DNA of 64,000 bases from Pseudomonas sp. W4I3 (GCF_030816195.1 NZ_JAUSXS010000001.1:5851501-5915500), one strand, 5' to 3'. Shown: positions 39,028 through 47,711, numbered from the stretch's first letter. Made by a program: numbers and translations. Notes: a model not told the origin generated them from the sequence alone.

Positions 39028-41538
39028 TCAAGGCTTTCTAGGTTTGATTCGGGCCGTCGCTTCGGCCACCAGCGGATCATCCGGCCAGTAATGCTTGGGG
39101 TAACGCCCCTTCAAATCCTTCTTCACCTCGGCGTAGGTGCTGCGCCAGAAGTTCGCCAGGTCCTGCGTGACCTGCACCGGCCGCCGCGCCGGTGATAACA
39201 GGTGCAACTTCACCACCTGACGCCCACCCGCAATCCGCGGGGTATCCGCTAACCCGAACAGCTCCTGCAAGCGCACCGCGAGGATTGGCGGCTGTTCGCT
39301 GTAGTCCAGGCGCACAGACGAGCCCGAGGGTACCTTCACATGCTGCGGCGCGAGTTCATCCAGGCGCTGGGGCAAGGGCCAGGGCAGCAGGTTGTGCAGG
39401 TAGCTGGAAATATCCAGGTTGGCGAAATGGCTCAAACGCGTGACCTTGCCCAGATAGGGCATCAGCCAATGTTCCAGATTGGCCAGCAACGCCTTATCGC
39501 TGAGGTCGGGCCACTCGCTGGTTTTGCCGGCGTCCAGGTGGCGCAACAGCATCACTCGTGCTTGCCACTGGCGCAGTTCCGGGGTCCAGGGCAGCAGTTC
39601 CAGGCCTTTGCGGCGCACCAGGTTGACCAGTGCCTGACTGCGCGCAGACTCGTCGAGACCGGTCAGCGGGTCACGGCTGAGCACCAGTTCACCGACTTTG
39701 CGTTGGCGTTCGGCGCGCAGCACGCCTTCGCGTTCATCCCAATCCAACTGGTCGACGTTGCGCACTTGCTCGGCAAGCACCGTATCGAACAGCGCCGGAT
39801 CAAAATCCGCCGCCAGGTAGATGCGCTCTTCGCGTTGGCCCTGGCGGCTGCCCAGGTCGGCGATCACCAGCCAAGGTTGTTTCATCAGGCTGTCAGCTTC
39901 GGCGAACAGCGCAGCGCGGCCGTTGGCCAAACGGTATTCGGCGCCACCGGGGCGACGCTGTTGAGCGACGCGGTCCGGATAGGCCAGCGCCAGCAGGGCG
40001 CCGAGCCAACGAGGGTGGGCGGGTTCGGCCACCGGCTGGCTGGCCTTGCCTCTTAAATAACCACGATACTGGCGCGCCAACTGCCTGGCCCGTTGCACCC
40101 CGCCCTGGGTACCACGGGCACGCTCTTCGCCGGACATCAGCGCCAGGCGACTGTGCAAGTCCGCACCACCACCGCGCAAGATATCGCGCTCGCCCAACAG
40201 CGCCGCCACGTCGCAGGCCATCGCCGCCAGCCCGAGGTCCTGCCCGCGCAACAACAGATGGGCGATACGCGGGTGAGCCGGCAGCTCGGCCATTTTCTGG
40301 CCATGGACGGTGAGTTTGTCGTCATTCAAGGCGCCCAGGCGCACCAGCAAATCCTGGGCCTGGGCATAGGCGGCAGTCGGCGGCACATCCAGCCAAACCA
40401 ACTGGCTGGGGGTCACGCCCCAACGGGCCAACTGCAGCGCCAGGCCGGCGAGGTCGGCAGCAAGGATTTCCGCACTGCCATAGGCGGCCAAACCGTCATG
40501 CTGGTCTTCGGACCACAACCGGTAACACACCCCCGGTTCCAGCCGCCCTGCCCGGCCGGCACGCTGGGTGGCGCTGGCGCGGGAGATGCGTTGAGTATCG
40601 AGGCGAGTCATGCCGCTGCCGGGGTCGAAACGCGGCACCCGCGCCAGCCCGGCGTCGATCACCACGCGCACGCCGTTGATGGTCAGGCTGGTCTCGGCGA
40701 TGTTGGTGGCCAGCACCACTTTGCGCTTGCCAGCCGGTGCCGGGTCGATGGCGGCGCGCTGGGCGTTGAGGTCCAATTCGCCGTGCAGCGGGCAGAGCAG
40801 CACATCCGTGCCATCCCCCAAGGCATCGGCCAGTTGCTGGTTGACCCGACGAATCTCCGCCTGCCCCGGCAGAAACACCAGCACACTGCCGGTCTCGTCA
40901 TGCAAGGCTTCAAGGATTGCCTGCACCACCCGCGGCTCGATAAATTCCCCGGCCTGGTACGGCCGCCCCCAGCGCATCTGCACCGGGAACATACGCCCTT
41001 CACTGCGCAGGATCGGCGCGTCGTCCAGCAAACCGGCCAAGCGCTCGCCTTCGAGGGTGGCGGACATCAGCAGGATTTTCAGCGGCTGGTCGTCGCGAAA
41101 CAGCTCGCGGCCATTGAGGCTCAGGGCCAGCGCCAGGTCGGCGTCGAGGCTGCGCTCGTGGAATTCATCGAAGATCAGCAAGCCCACGCCGTCCAGCGCC
41201 GGGTCGTCCTGCAGGCGACGGGTGAGAATGCCTTCGGTGACCACTTCTATGCGGGTATTGGGACCCACTTTGCTGTCGAGACGGATGCGATAGCCGACGG
41301 TTTCACCGACCTTCTCACCCAACTCGCTGGCCAGGCGTTCGGCGGCGGCCCGCGCGGCGAGCCGCCGGGGTTCGAGCATCAGGATGGTTTGCCCGGCCAA
41401 CCATGGCTCGTGCAACAAGGCCAGCGGCACGCGGGTGGTTTTACCGGCGCCGGGTGGCGCTTCCAGCACGGCTTCGTGGCGGATCGCCAAGGCGTCACGC
41501 AGGGCGGGTAAAACATCATCAATCGGCAACGAATTCAT
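39028..41538 (-). CDS. hrpB: ATP-dependent helicase HrpB
   Basis: An 836-residue DEAH-box helicase of the HrpA/HrpB family. It starts MNSLPIDDVLPALRDALAIRHEAVLEAPPGAGKTTRVPLALL, the family start with Walker A (PPGAGKTT). DEFHERSLDADLALAL carries the DEAH-type motif II (DEFH here); SATLEGERLAGLL is motif III; ATNIAETSLTINGVRVVID and QRAGRAGRLEPGVCYRLW are motifs V and VI. The C-terminal HrpB domain ends RSTYAEVKKDLKGRYPKHYWPDDPLVAEATARIKPR, as expected. I set the start at CAT 41536-41538 (ATG) because the longer frame has no similarity. Role in RNA metabolism is likely but not proven. Confidence 0.95.
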   Translation of the reverse strand: MNSLPIDDVLPALRDALAIRHEAVLEAPPGAGKTTRVPLALLHEPWLAGQTILMLEPRRLAARAAAERLASELGEKVGETVGYRIRLDSKVGPNTRIEVVTEGILTRRLQDDPALDGVGLLIFDEFHERSLDADLALALSLNGRELFRDDQPLKILLMSATLEGERLAGLLDDAPILRSEGRMFPVQMRWGRPYQAGEFIEPRVVQAILEALHDETGSVLVFLPGQAEIRRVNQQLADALGDGTDVLLCPLHGELDLNAQRAAIDPAPAGKRKVVLATNIAETSLTINGVRVVIDAGLARVPRFDPGSGMTRLDTQRISRASATQRAGRAGRLEPGVCYRLWSEDQHDGLAAYGSAEILAADLAGLALQLARWGVTPSQLVWLDVPPTAAYAQAQDLLVRLGALNDDKLTVHGQKMAELPAHPRIAHLLLRGQDLGLAAMACDVAALLGERDILRGGGADLHSRLALMSGEERARGTQGGVQRARQLARQYRGYLRGKASQPVAEPAHPRWLGALLALAYPDRVAQQRRPGGAEYRLANGRAALFAEADSLMKQPWLVIADLGSRQGQREERIYLAADFDPALFDTVLAEQVRNVDQLDWDEREGVLRAERQRKVGELVLSRDPLTGLDESARSQALVNLVRRKGLELLPWTPELRQWQARVMLLRHLDAGKTSEWPDLSDKALLANLEHWLMPYLGKVTRLSHFANLDISSYLHNLLPWPLPQRLDELAPQHVKVPSGSSVRLDYSEQPPILAVRLQELFGLADTPRIAGGRQVVKLHLLSPARRPVQVTQDLANFWRSTYAEVKKDLKGRYPKHYWPDDPLVAEATARIKPRKP

Positions 41539-41681
41539 ACTGGCTCCAAAGCAGAGCGACGAGTATAACGGCGAACTGCCGGATGCTTGCGCGGGTCTCA
41601 AGAACATCAGCCCACATTGGAGCATCGTCGCCTTGTAGACTCGCTTGTGGCCACCTTTCACACCATGTTCAGGAGAGTTTT

Positions 41682-42101
41682 ATGCGTATCGCTTCCCGTG
41701 TCATTGGCGGTGTCCTCGCCGTCACCCTGCTGAGCCAACTCACCGCCTGCGGTTCGATTTTCTACCCGGACCGCCGTGGCCAGATCGACGGCAAGATCGA
41801 CCCGGCGATCGCCGTGCTCGATGCGGTCGGCCTGCTGTTCTATGTGATCCCCGGCCTGATCGCGTTCGGCGTCGACTTCGCCACGGGTGCGATCTACTAC
41901 GAACCGGGCAAGACCGCCCAGGTCGCGCCGGAAAAACTGCACGAGGCCATCGGCGCCGACGGCAAGGTCGACAACGCCAAGCTGCAAAGCATCATCGAGA
42001 AGGAAACCGGCCGCACCTTGCCACTGGACGACCCTCGCCTGATCCAGTTCAAGGGCAGCGTGCACCAACTGGCGTCCCTGGGCCTGCAGCCCGCCGCGTA
42101 A
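41682..42101 (+). CDS. Small lipoprotein, YceK-like unknown
   Basis: A 139-residue protein. The signal MRIASRVIGGVLAVTLLSQLTACGSIF has a lipobox LTAC, with lipidated Cys at about residue 23. Then SIFYPDRRGQIDGKIDPAIAVLDAVGLLFYVIPGLIAFGVDFATGAIYYEP includes a hydrophobic stretch that may insert in the membrane; the end is a short helical domain. The GSIFYPDRRGQ-DP-VAVLD pattern occurs in Pseudomonas proteins sometimes misnamed polyribonucleotide nucleotidyltransferase. AGGAGA precedes the ATG. The FieF-like gene follows after nine bases, so the two are cotranscribed. Confidence 0.85.
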   Translation: MRIASRVIGGVLAVTLLSQLTACGSIFYPDRRGQIDGKIDPAIAVLDAVGLLFYVIPGLIAFGVDFATGAIYYEPGKTAQVAPEKLHEAIGADGKVDNAKLQSIIEKETGRTLPLDDPRLIQFKGSVHQLASLGLQPAA

Positions 42102-42110
42102 GGACAGCCC

Positions 42111-43016
42111 ATGACCAGCAGTCCCGAACACGCCAGGCTCCTGCGCCTGGCCACCCGCGCCTCGGTGGGCGTGGCCTGTGTGCTGATCATCACCAAGGCC
42201 ATCGCCTGGTGGTTCAGTGGCTCGGTGGCCATGCTCGCCGGCTTGACCGACTCGCTGCTGGACGGCGTGACCTCGCTGCTCAACCTGCTGGCGGTGCATT
42301 ACGCCCTGCGCCCCGCCGATGACGATCACCGTTACGGCCACGGCAAGGCGGAGTCACTGTCGGGGATGGCCCAGGCGTTGTTTATCGGCGCCAGTGCAGT
42401 GTTGATTGCGTTCCAGGCCTACCAACGCTTGCAGCACCCCGAACCCGTGGGCGCGCCCTGGCTGAGCATTGGCGTGATCGTGTTTTCGCTGGCGCTGACC
42501 GTGGCGTTGCTGATGCTGCAACATCGGGTGATCCGCGAAACCGGCTCCAACGCGGTACGCGCCGATTCGCTGCATTACCGCTCCGACCTGATGCTCAACG
42601 GCAGCATCCTGGTGGCACTGGTACTCGCGGGTTTCGGCTGGCATCAGGTGGACGCTTGGTTCGGCCTGGCGATCGCCGCTTACATCCTGTGGAGCGCCAT
42701 CCAGATCGCCCGGGAAAGCTTCGCCGTATTGATGGACGAAGAACTGCCGGCGGACATCAGCCAGCACATGCTGGACCTCGCCCGTGGCGTACCGGGCGTA
42801 CTGGGTGCCCATGACTTGCGCACGCGGGTGTCCGGCAACCACTGGTTTGTGCAGTTGCATCTGGAGTTGCCAGGGGAGCTGACGCTGTCAGTGGCCCACG
42901 GCATCAGCGATCAGGCCGCCGATGCCATTCATCAGGCCTACCCGAAGGCCGAGGTGCTGGTGCATGCGGATCCTGCGGATCAGCTAAAAGCGGCAAGCAA
43001 CAAGCCCCAAGCTTGA
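42111..43016 (+). CDS. fieF: Cation diffusion facilitator FieF (YiiP) family
   Basis: A 301-residue inner-membrane cation/proton antiporter, exporting Fe(II), Zn(II) or Cd(II). Six helices are expected in the first 210 residues. The transport-site residues are DSLLDG (helix 2) and HYRSDL (helix 5), the D-D-H-D set of FieF. ALRPADDDHRYGHGKAESL is the typical loop 2-3. The cytoplasmic C-terminal domain (LRTRVSGNHWFVQLHLELPGEL) binds metal and makes the dimer. Length is as in E. coli FieF (300). It lies downstream of the small lipoprotein gene. Confidence 0.94.
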   Translation: MTSSPEHARLLRLATRASVGVACVLIITKAIAWWFSGSVAMLAGLTDSLLDGVTSLLNLLAVHYALRPADDDHRYGHGKAESLSGMAQALFIGASAVLIAFQAYQRLQHPEPVGAPWLSIGVIVFSLALTVALLMLQHRVIRETGSNAVRADSLHYRSDLMLNGSILVALVLAGFGWHQVDAWFGLAIAAYILWSAIQIARESFAVLMDEELPADISQHMLDLARGVPGVLGAHDLRTRVSGNHWFVQLHLELPGELTLSVAHGISDQAADAIHQAYPKAEVLVHADPADQLKAASNKPQA

Positions 43017-43042
43017 AGCTAAAAACTTGAAGCTTGCAGCTG
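42997..43042. repeat. AAGCTTGAAGCT-type palindromic cluster
   Basis: Several overlapping copies of AAGCTTGAAGCT and CTTGCAGCT at the convergent ends of fieF and the DUF6515 gene, related to the cluster at 24125-24203. Folding of the words gives a short hairpin, possibly a bidirectional terminator. Confidence 0.5.
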
Positions 43043-44050
43043 CTACTGTTGCACCTGATAGCCGCGACTGCTCAGGCAGTTGCCCTGGGCCTGGCGATAG
43101 GTTTGCACCACTGCCGGGTCGGGGGCGTAGGTGACCGTGCGAGGGTCGAACCCACTCTGCTGCACGGCCCAGCGATAACAGTCGTAGCCGTCTTGCTGCA
43201 CCTGGGCCGGTGACTGGCCGTTGGCGGGATACGCCACCACGTCATAACCGTTGCCCTGGGGCGCAGGTTGCGGTGCCGGCACGGCCGTCGGCGGTTGCAC
43301 CACTACGTACTGCGCGGTGCTGCTCTCGTAGGCGTAATAGGCACCGGCGGCGAGAAAGAACAGCGAACTGCCCACCCACACTTCCCTCGCGTAATCCGGC
43401 AGGTATTGCACACGGATACCGTACGGCGGCGTCACCACCACATAGCGCGGGCCTTGTGGGCGATACCAGTAGCCGCCGGAGTAAAAGTAATCCTGGCCAC
43501 GGTAGGGCACGCGGTAATTGCGGTCGGGAAAACGGTCGACGACGTAGCCTGGGCGATATTGCGGGCCCGACCCCCAACCATTGCCATGCCCATCGGGACG
43601 ACCTGGCCAGCGGTGGTCGCCAGGACGGCCATTGTCGCCAGGCCGTGAACCTGGACCGCCCGCCTCCCAATGTCGGTTGTCGTCGTTACGCCGTGGGATA
43701 TCGCGGTAATAGCCCTGTCGCGGCTCCTGGGTCTGGCGCACGGTATCGGGCCGCCCCTGGATCGGCAGGTTATTCGACGGCTGCGGTTGCGGCCGCCCCG
43801 GTTCGTTCGCCTGGGGGCGCCCTTGCCATTGACCGCCGCCATTCTGGCCGGCGTGATCGCCATGCGGGTTCTGCGGGCGCGGCTGGTTATTTTCCGCACG
43901 CCCACCGCCTTCCGGCCCCCGTTCATGCTGCCCGCCGCCCTGCGGGCGCTGCCCCTGGCCCGGTGAGTTATCGCGTTCGTCGGCTACCGCCTGGGCGCCC
44001 ACGCTGACCACCAGCAAACCAACACCTGCCATACGCCAGATGCGCTTCAT
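43043..44050 (-). CDS. DUF6515-family exported protein with low-complexity region
   Basis: A 335-residue protein. After a signal (MKRIWRMAGVGLLVVSVGAQAVADER) come about 130 residues very rich in Gly, Gln, Pro, Arg and Asn (GQRPQGGGQHERG, then RPQPQPSNNLP), probably disordered. The folded part starts near PGYVVDRFPDRNYRVPYRGQDYFYSGGYWYR and contains a hydrophobic segment (VGSSLFFLAAGAYYAYES). The C-terminus has NGYDVVAYPANGQSPAQVQQDGYDCYRWAV, with three cysteines overall. This fits DUF6515. Function is unknown; an envelope role is likely. Start ATG 44048-44050 behind GAGG; a GTG upstream was rejected. Confidence 0.83.
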   Translation of the reverse strand: MKRIWRMAGVGLLVVSVGAQAVADERDNSPGQGQRPQGGGQHERGPEGGGRAENNQPRPQNPHGDHAGQNGGGQWQGRPQANEPGRPQPQPSNNLPIQGRPDTVRQTQEPRQGYYRDIPRRNDDNRHWEAGGPGSRPGDNGRPGDHRWPGRPDGHGNGWGSGPQYRPGYVVDRFPDRNYRVPYRGQDYFYSGGYWYRPQGPRYVVVTPPYGIRVQYLPDYAREVWVGSSLFFLAAGAYYAYESSTAQYVVVQPPTAVPAPQPAPQGNGYDVVAYPANGQSPAQVQQDGYDCYRWAVQQSGFDPRTVTYAPDPAVVQTYRQAQGNCLSSRGYQVQQ

Positions 44051-44156
44051 GCTTTTCCTCACTGCGGATTAGGGCCTGTTCATGAGACTGGAAAAGCCTC
44101 GCCCGGTTCTGAGAGAGGTTATCAGTCACGAGAACTATTTTCTTGAAGGAAAAGAA
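44051..44156. other. Short spacer upstream of the DUF6515 gene
   Basis: This part holds the DUF6515 promoter region and the T-rich tail (on the minus strand) of the terminator at 44157-44182. The whole gap to the Lrp gene, 44051-44466, has no supported coding sequence; the terminator and the possible RNA in it are listed below. Confidence 0.5.
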
Positions 44157-44182
44157 AAGGGGTGACCCGTCGGCCACCCCTT
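44157..44182 (-). terminator. Intrinsic terminator on the minus strand
   Basis: AAGGGGTG pairs with CACCCCTT (perfect 8-bp stem, loop of ten). Read on the minus strand, it is followed directly by TTTTCTTTTCCTT, the T-rich run of a rho-independent terminator. On the plus strand only GAGAATTTC follows. Its oriented form implies a minus-strand transcript from 44183 or beyond, where no protein gene exists. Confidence 0.8.
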
Positions 44183-44410
44183 GAGAATTTCGTCCTGGCT
44201 CAACGCTTTTGACGTTGGCTCACCTCACGCCGTCTTGTGGACAGTGTGCAGCCTGGAGGCCGGCTCAACCCTGCTGGGGTGGCGGCCGCAGCGGGCCGGA
44301 TTGGGCTCGCTGCAGTGGACTGTTGTCCAGGCGGTGATTCTGTTGATAAAGATACCCGCCTGCGCCCGATGGATGATTGCGAAGATTGCGTCAATAAACA
44401 GTGCTTGCGC
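44183..44410 (-). ncRNA. Candidate small RNA ending at the minus-strand terminator
   Basis: The terminator at 44157-44182 has no coding gene upstream of it on the minus strand. The DNA between it and the Lrp gene has a possible minus-strand promoter near 44410-44440 (TTGCGG, then about 18 bases, then TTAAAAAT). The transcript would be about 230-260 bases and can form internal hairpins, e.g. AACG-TCAAAAG-CGTT at about 44204-44218. The 70-codon open frame there (44200-44412) starts in no good context and has shadow-like composition. I do not recognise a named sRNA. 5' end uncertain. Confidence 0.35.
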
Positions 44411-44466
44411 AATTTTTAACCCTTCATGGATAATTCACCGCAATAGTTACGACGAAGGCTAACCCA

Positions 44467-44946
44467 ATGAGCAAGCTTGACCGATACGACCTGAGTATTT
44501 TGGCGGAATTGCAGCGTGACGCACGGATCTCCAACCAGGAGCTGGCCGAGCGTATCGGCCTGTCGCCTTCGCCCTGCTCGCGCCGGGTCAAGCAGTTGGA
44601 GGACGACGGCTACATCGCCCGCCAGGTCGCGTTGCTCGACCGCAAGATGCTGGGCCTGAGCCTGACCGCCTACGTATTGATCGGCATGGACCGGCACACC
44701 CCGGAACGTTTCGAGAATTTCGAAGCGGCCATCCGCACCCTGCCCCAGGTGCTGGAATGCAGCCTCGTGACCGGGATGGATGCCGACTATCAGTTGAAAG
44801 TGGTGGTGCCGGACATGGACCACTATCAGAAACTGCTGCTGGGCCACCTGACCCGGATTGAAGGCGTGACCAGCGTGCGCTCGAGCTTCGTACTGAACCA
44901 GGTGCTCAACAGCACCGAGCTGCCGCTGACACACCTGCGCACCTGA
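44467..44946 (+). CDS. Lrp/AsnC-family transcriptional regulator
   Basis: A 159-residue regulator. It starts MSKLDRYDLSILAELQRDARISNQELAERIGLSPSPCSRRVKQLEDDGYI, a standard winged helix (about 1-60) with the recognition helix SPSPCSRRVKQLE, and continues with the RAM ligand/oligomer domain (about 70-150; LECSLVTGMDADYQLKVVVPDMDHYQKLLLGHL). Lrp proteins sense amino acids and form octamers. The targets are not evident: the neighbour upstream may be an RNA on the other strand, and downstream lies a REPIN. Confidence 0.92.
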   Translation: MSKLDRYDLSILAELQRDARISNQELAERIGLSPSPCSRRVKQLEDDGYIARQVALLDRKMLGLSLTAYVLIGMDRHTPERFENFEAAIRTLPQVLECSLVTGMDADYQLKVVVPDMDHYQKLLLGHLTRIEGVTSVRSSFVLNQVLNSTELPLTHLRT

Positions 44947-44960
44947 GAACACTGAGGCTC

Positions 44961-45056
44961 AAATGTGGGAGGGGGCTTGCCCCCGATTGCGGTGGGTCAG
45001 TTGATAAATGTACCGACTGACACTCCGCTATCGGGGGCAAGCCCCCTCCCACATTT
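44961..45056. repeat. REPIN
   Basis: Inverted REP pair starting AAATGTGGGAGGGGGC and ending with its complement; 96 bases, between the Lrp and DUF2788 genes. Its spacer has the words GTGGGTCAGTTGATAA and ACCGACTGACACTCCGC, like those of the copies at 2.4 and 57.5 kb. Confidence 0.92.
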
Positions 45057-45136
45057 GAAGCATACTTCGATCCAGGTCAATGTAGCGTCTGTGGACACTG
45101 CCTTATACTTGCCGCCTGCCCTCGTCGGAAAAGCCC

Positions 45137-45355
45137 ATGAACAACATCGACCCCGCCCTGTTCGAAGAATGGATGATGACCGGCCTGGTCACGATCCTGA
45201 TTATCTTCATGGGCTTTATCGTCTGGGACCTGGCGAAAAAATCCAAGGCCGGGCGCTTTGGCTCGTTCATTCTGTTTTTCGTGCTGGGCCTGGGCGTGGC
45301 CGCGTTCATCATCAAGAGCGTGGTGATCGGCCTGATCGAGTCCGGCGCCTTATAA
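45137..45355 (+). CDS. DUF2788 small membrane protein
   Basis: A 72-residue protein of the DUF2788 family. It starts MNNIDPALFEEWMMTGLVTILIIFMGFIVWDLAKKSKAG and has two transmembrane helices (about 13-33 and 42-65). A short cytoplasmic basic loop, KKSKAGRFG, lies between them. Function is unknown; found in pseudomonads and relatives. A possible -10 TTATACTT is at about 45103. The stop overlaps the 3' end of rluE by six bases (convergent). Confidence 0.9.
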   Translation: MNNIDPALFEEWMMTGLVTILIIFMGFIVWDLAKKSKAGRFGSFILFFVLGLGVAAFIIKSVVIGLIESGAL

Positions 45356-45985
45356 GCGCGCCGGTACGGCCTTCCACTGGCCCTGGTCGAGGCCTTCGAT
45401 AGACCAGTCGCCAATGCGCACGCGCACCAGGCGCAACGTCGGCAGGCCCACCGCCGCGGTCATGCGCCGTACCTGGCGGTTACGCCCTTCACGAATCACC
45501 AGTTCCAGCCAGTGGGTGGGCACGCTTTTGCGAAAGCGCACGGGCGGGTTGCGTGGCCATAAATCAGGCTCCGCCAACTGCCGGGCCTCGGCGGGCAAGG
45601 TCATGCCGTCGTTAAGCTCCACACCGTCGCGCAGACGTTGCAGCTGTTCTTCGGTGGGTTCGCCTTCGACCTGCACCCAGTAGGTTTTCGCCAGCTTGTG
45701 CCGGGGGTCGGCAATGCGCGCCTGCAACTGGCCGTCGTTGGTCAGCAGCAACAGGCCTTCGCTGTCACGGTCCAGGCGGCCTGCCGGGTAGATGCCGGGT
45801 ATGTCGATAAAATCCTTGAGGGTCGCGCGCCCGCCTTCGTCACTGAACTGGGTCAGCACATCGAAAGGCTTGTTGAACAGGATCAGCTTGGGCTCGGCGG
45901 GCGGCGCCTTGGCGACACGACGCGGGCCTGCATGCGGGGGTTTCACGCCAGGGCGGCGCGAATCGGGACGGGTAGGACGGGACAT
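45350..45985 (-). CDS. rluE: 23S rRNA pseudouridine synthase RluE
   Basis: A 211-residue member of the RsuA/RluB/E/F family that would make pseudouridine 2457 in 23S rRNA. It lacks the S4 domain of RluB/F and RsuA, as RluE does. After a basic Pro-rich N-terminus (about 1-30, PRPTRPDSRRPGVKPPHAG) it has LILFNKPFDVLTQFSDEGGRATLKDFI, the catalytic GRLDRDSEGLLLLTNDG (Asp near residue 78) and EGRNRQVRRMTAAVGLPTLRLVRVRIG. Length similar to E. coli (217). It is convergent with the DUF2788 gene. Confidence 0.94.
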   Translation of the reverse strand: MSRPTRPDSRRPGVKPPHAGPRRVAKAPPAEPKLILFNKPFDVLTQFSDEGGRATLKDFIDIPGIYPAGRLDRDSEGLLLLTNDGQLQARIADPRHKLAKTYWVQVEGEPTEEQLQRLRDGVELNDGMTLPAEARQLAEPDLWPRNPPVRFRKSVPTHWLELVIREGRNRQVRRMTAAVGLPTLRLVRVRIGDWSIEGLDQGQWKAVPARL

Positions 45986-46057
45986 GGCGAAGAAAACATC
46001 TAACGGTCAGGACCGACAATGCTAGTGGCCTGACCGCTAAATGACCATCCCAACCGC

Positions 46058-47530
46058 TTAGCGGAACGGTGGCTCGTCGAAGCTGCGCAGTTTGCGCGAG
46101 TGCAGCGCGTTGAGTTCGGTGCGCAACAGGTCGACAGCTTCGATGCCGATCTTCAAGTGCTGGCTGACCGCACGCTCATAGAATGCGTTGGCCGAACCGG
46201 GCAACTTGATCTCACTGTGCAGCGGTTTATCCGACACACACAACAAGGTGCCGTACGGCACGCGCAACCGGTAACCCTGGGCGGCGATGGTGCCGCTTTC
46301 CATGTCCACCGCCACGGCACGCGACAGGTTGATCAGCGGCCGTTCCTGGGCCCAGCGCAGCTCCCAGTTGCGGTCGTCGTAGGTCAGCACGGTGCCGGTG
46401 CGCAGGCGTTTTTTCAGTTCTTCGCCTTTTTCGCCGGTGACTTTCGCCGCCGCCTGCTGAAGCGCCAGTTGCACCTCGGCCAGGGCCGGGATCGGGATGT
46501 TCGGCGGCACCACACGGTCCAGAATCCCATCGCGACGCATGTAGGCGTGGGCCAGCACATAGTCGCCGATGGTCTGGGATTGGCGCAGGCCGCCGCAGTG
46601 CCCGATCATCAGCCAGCAATGCGGGCGCAGCACAGCGAGGTGGTCGGTGATGTTCTTGGCGTTGGACGGGCCCACGCCAATGTTCACCAGGGTCACGCCG
46701 TGGCCGTCACTGGCCTGCAGGTGATAGGCCGGCATCTGGTAACGGTGCCACACCACGCCCGCGGCAATCGCCGACGCTTCGCCGTGGTCCATGCTCTTGT
46801 CGATCACCACGTTGCCCGGCAGCACCATGCGGATAAACCGTGGGTCGCTGCGCAGTTGCTCCAGGCCATGCAGGATGAACTGGTCAACGTAGCGATGGTA
46901 GTTGGTCAGCAGGATCCACGGCTGCACATGGCGCCAGTCACTGCCGGTGTAGTGCACCAGGCGGCGCAGGGAAAAGTCCACACGGGCCGCGTCGAACAGG
47001 GCCAGGGGCAGCGGGTCGGTGTTTTCCCAGTCATACAGGCCGTCGGCGATGCCGTCGGTGGCGGCGGACAAGTCGGTGCTGGGGAACACGCGGGCCAGGG
47101 TTGCGGCGGTCACGCCGGAGCCGGCCAGTTCGTCGCCCTGCTCCACCACGTAAGGGTAGGGAATGTTTTGCTGGCTGACGCCCACTTCCACCGTCACGGT
47201 GAAGTCGTGCATCAACGGCACCAGTTGCTCCAAAAGGTACTTACGGAACGCCGCCGGATGGGTGACGGTGACGCTGTAGGTACCCGGCAACTGCACCTTG
47301 GCATACGCCCGGGTAGTTTGTGGGACTTCGCAGTGGCAGTGGTAAGTCAGGCGCAGTTCCGGGTAGCGAAACAGCGCACGTTGTTCGGCGTCGGGTTCGA
47401 CGCGGTCCTTGAGGTATTGCTTGAGGGCCTGATTGAGCGCGCCAGTCGCACGCTCATGCAGAGCGGCCAGCCGGTCCACGGCCTCTTCAGCGGTTTGAAC
47501 GACAACAAAAGCTTCGGTCACGGTAAGCAT
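46058..47530 (-). CDS. amn: AMP nucleosidase
   Basis: A 490-residue enzyme that hydrolyses AMP to adenine and ribose 5-phosphate. The N-terminal regulatory part (about 1-180) has LRLTYHCHCEVPQTTRAYAKVQLPGTYSVTVTHPAAF, a typical segment. The C-terminal nucleoside phosphorylase-like fold has VTLVNIGVGPSNAKNITDHLAVLRPHCWLMIGHCGGLR and the acidic site VAVDMESGTIAAQGYRLRVPYGTLLCVSDKPLHSEIKLPG. Length as E. coli Amn (484). Start ATG 47528-47530; it stands alone, separated by a REPIN from the AidB gene upstream. Confidence 0.95.
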   Translation of the reverse strand: MLTVTEAFVVVQTAEEAVDRLAALHERATGALNQALKQYLKDRVEPDAEQRALFRYPELRLTYHCHCEVPQTTRAYAKVQLPGTYSVTVTHPAAFRKYLLEQLVPLMHDFTVTVEVGVSQQNIPYPYVVEQGDELAGSGVTAATLARVFPSTDLSAATDGIADGLYDWENTDPLPLALFDAARVDFSLRRLVHYTGSDWRHVQPWILLTNYHRYVDQFILHGLEQLRSDPRFIRMVLPGNVVIDKSMDHGEASAIAAGVVWHRYQMPAYHLQASDGHGVTLVNIGVGPSNAKNITDHLAVLRPHCWLMIGHCGGLRQSQTIGDYVLAHAYMRRDGILDRVVPPNIPIPALAEVQLALQQAAAKVTGEKGEELKKRLRTGTVLTYDDRNWELRWAQERPLINLSRAVAVDMESGTIAAQGYRLRVPYGTLLCVSDKPLHSEIKLPGSANAFYERAVSQHLKIGIEAVDLLRTELNALHSRKLRSFDEPPFR

Positions 47531-47610
47531 CCTGTGTTCTGGACTTGCAGGCCTTTATCTTGCCTGTATCCAGGCTGCACTGAAACAGTCGGATTGGAAT
47601 GCTCTTAATA

Positions 47611-47701
47611 ATGTGGGAGGGGGCTTGCTCCCGATGCGGTGTGTCAGCCAGCAGATTTATCAACTGGCTCACCGCTATCGGGAGCAAGCCCCCTCCCACA
47701 T
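47611..47701. repeat. REPIN
   Basis: Inverted REP pair (ATGTGGGAGGGGGCTTGC left; complement at right), 91 bases, with TCCCGAT instead of CCCCGAT in both arms, so the two arms changed together. It lies between the amn start and the aidB-like gene end (same strand). Confidence 0.92.
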
Positions 47702-47711
47702 GGGTGCGTGT

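Noticed and set aside
40093..41511. Plus-strand 472-codon open frame within hrpB
   Set aside because: Antisense shadow of HrpB, low-complexity residues and no domain.
44200..44412. 70-codon minus-strand open frame at the sRNA candidate
   Set aside because: Ser/Pro/Arg-rich random composition, no Shine-Dalgarno, no domain; the RNA interpretation fits the terminator better.
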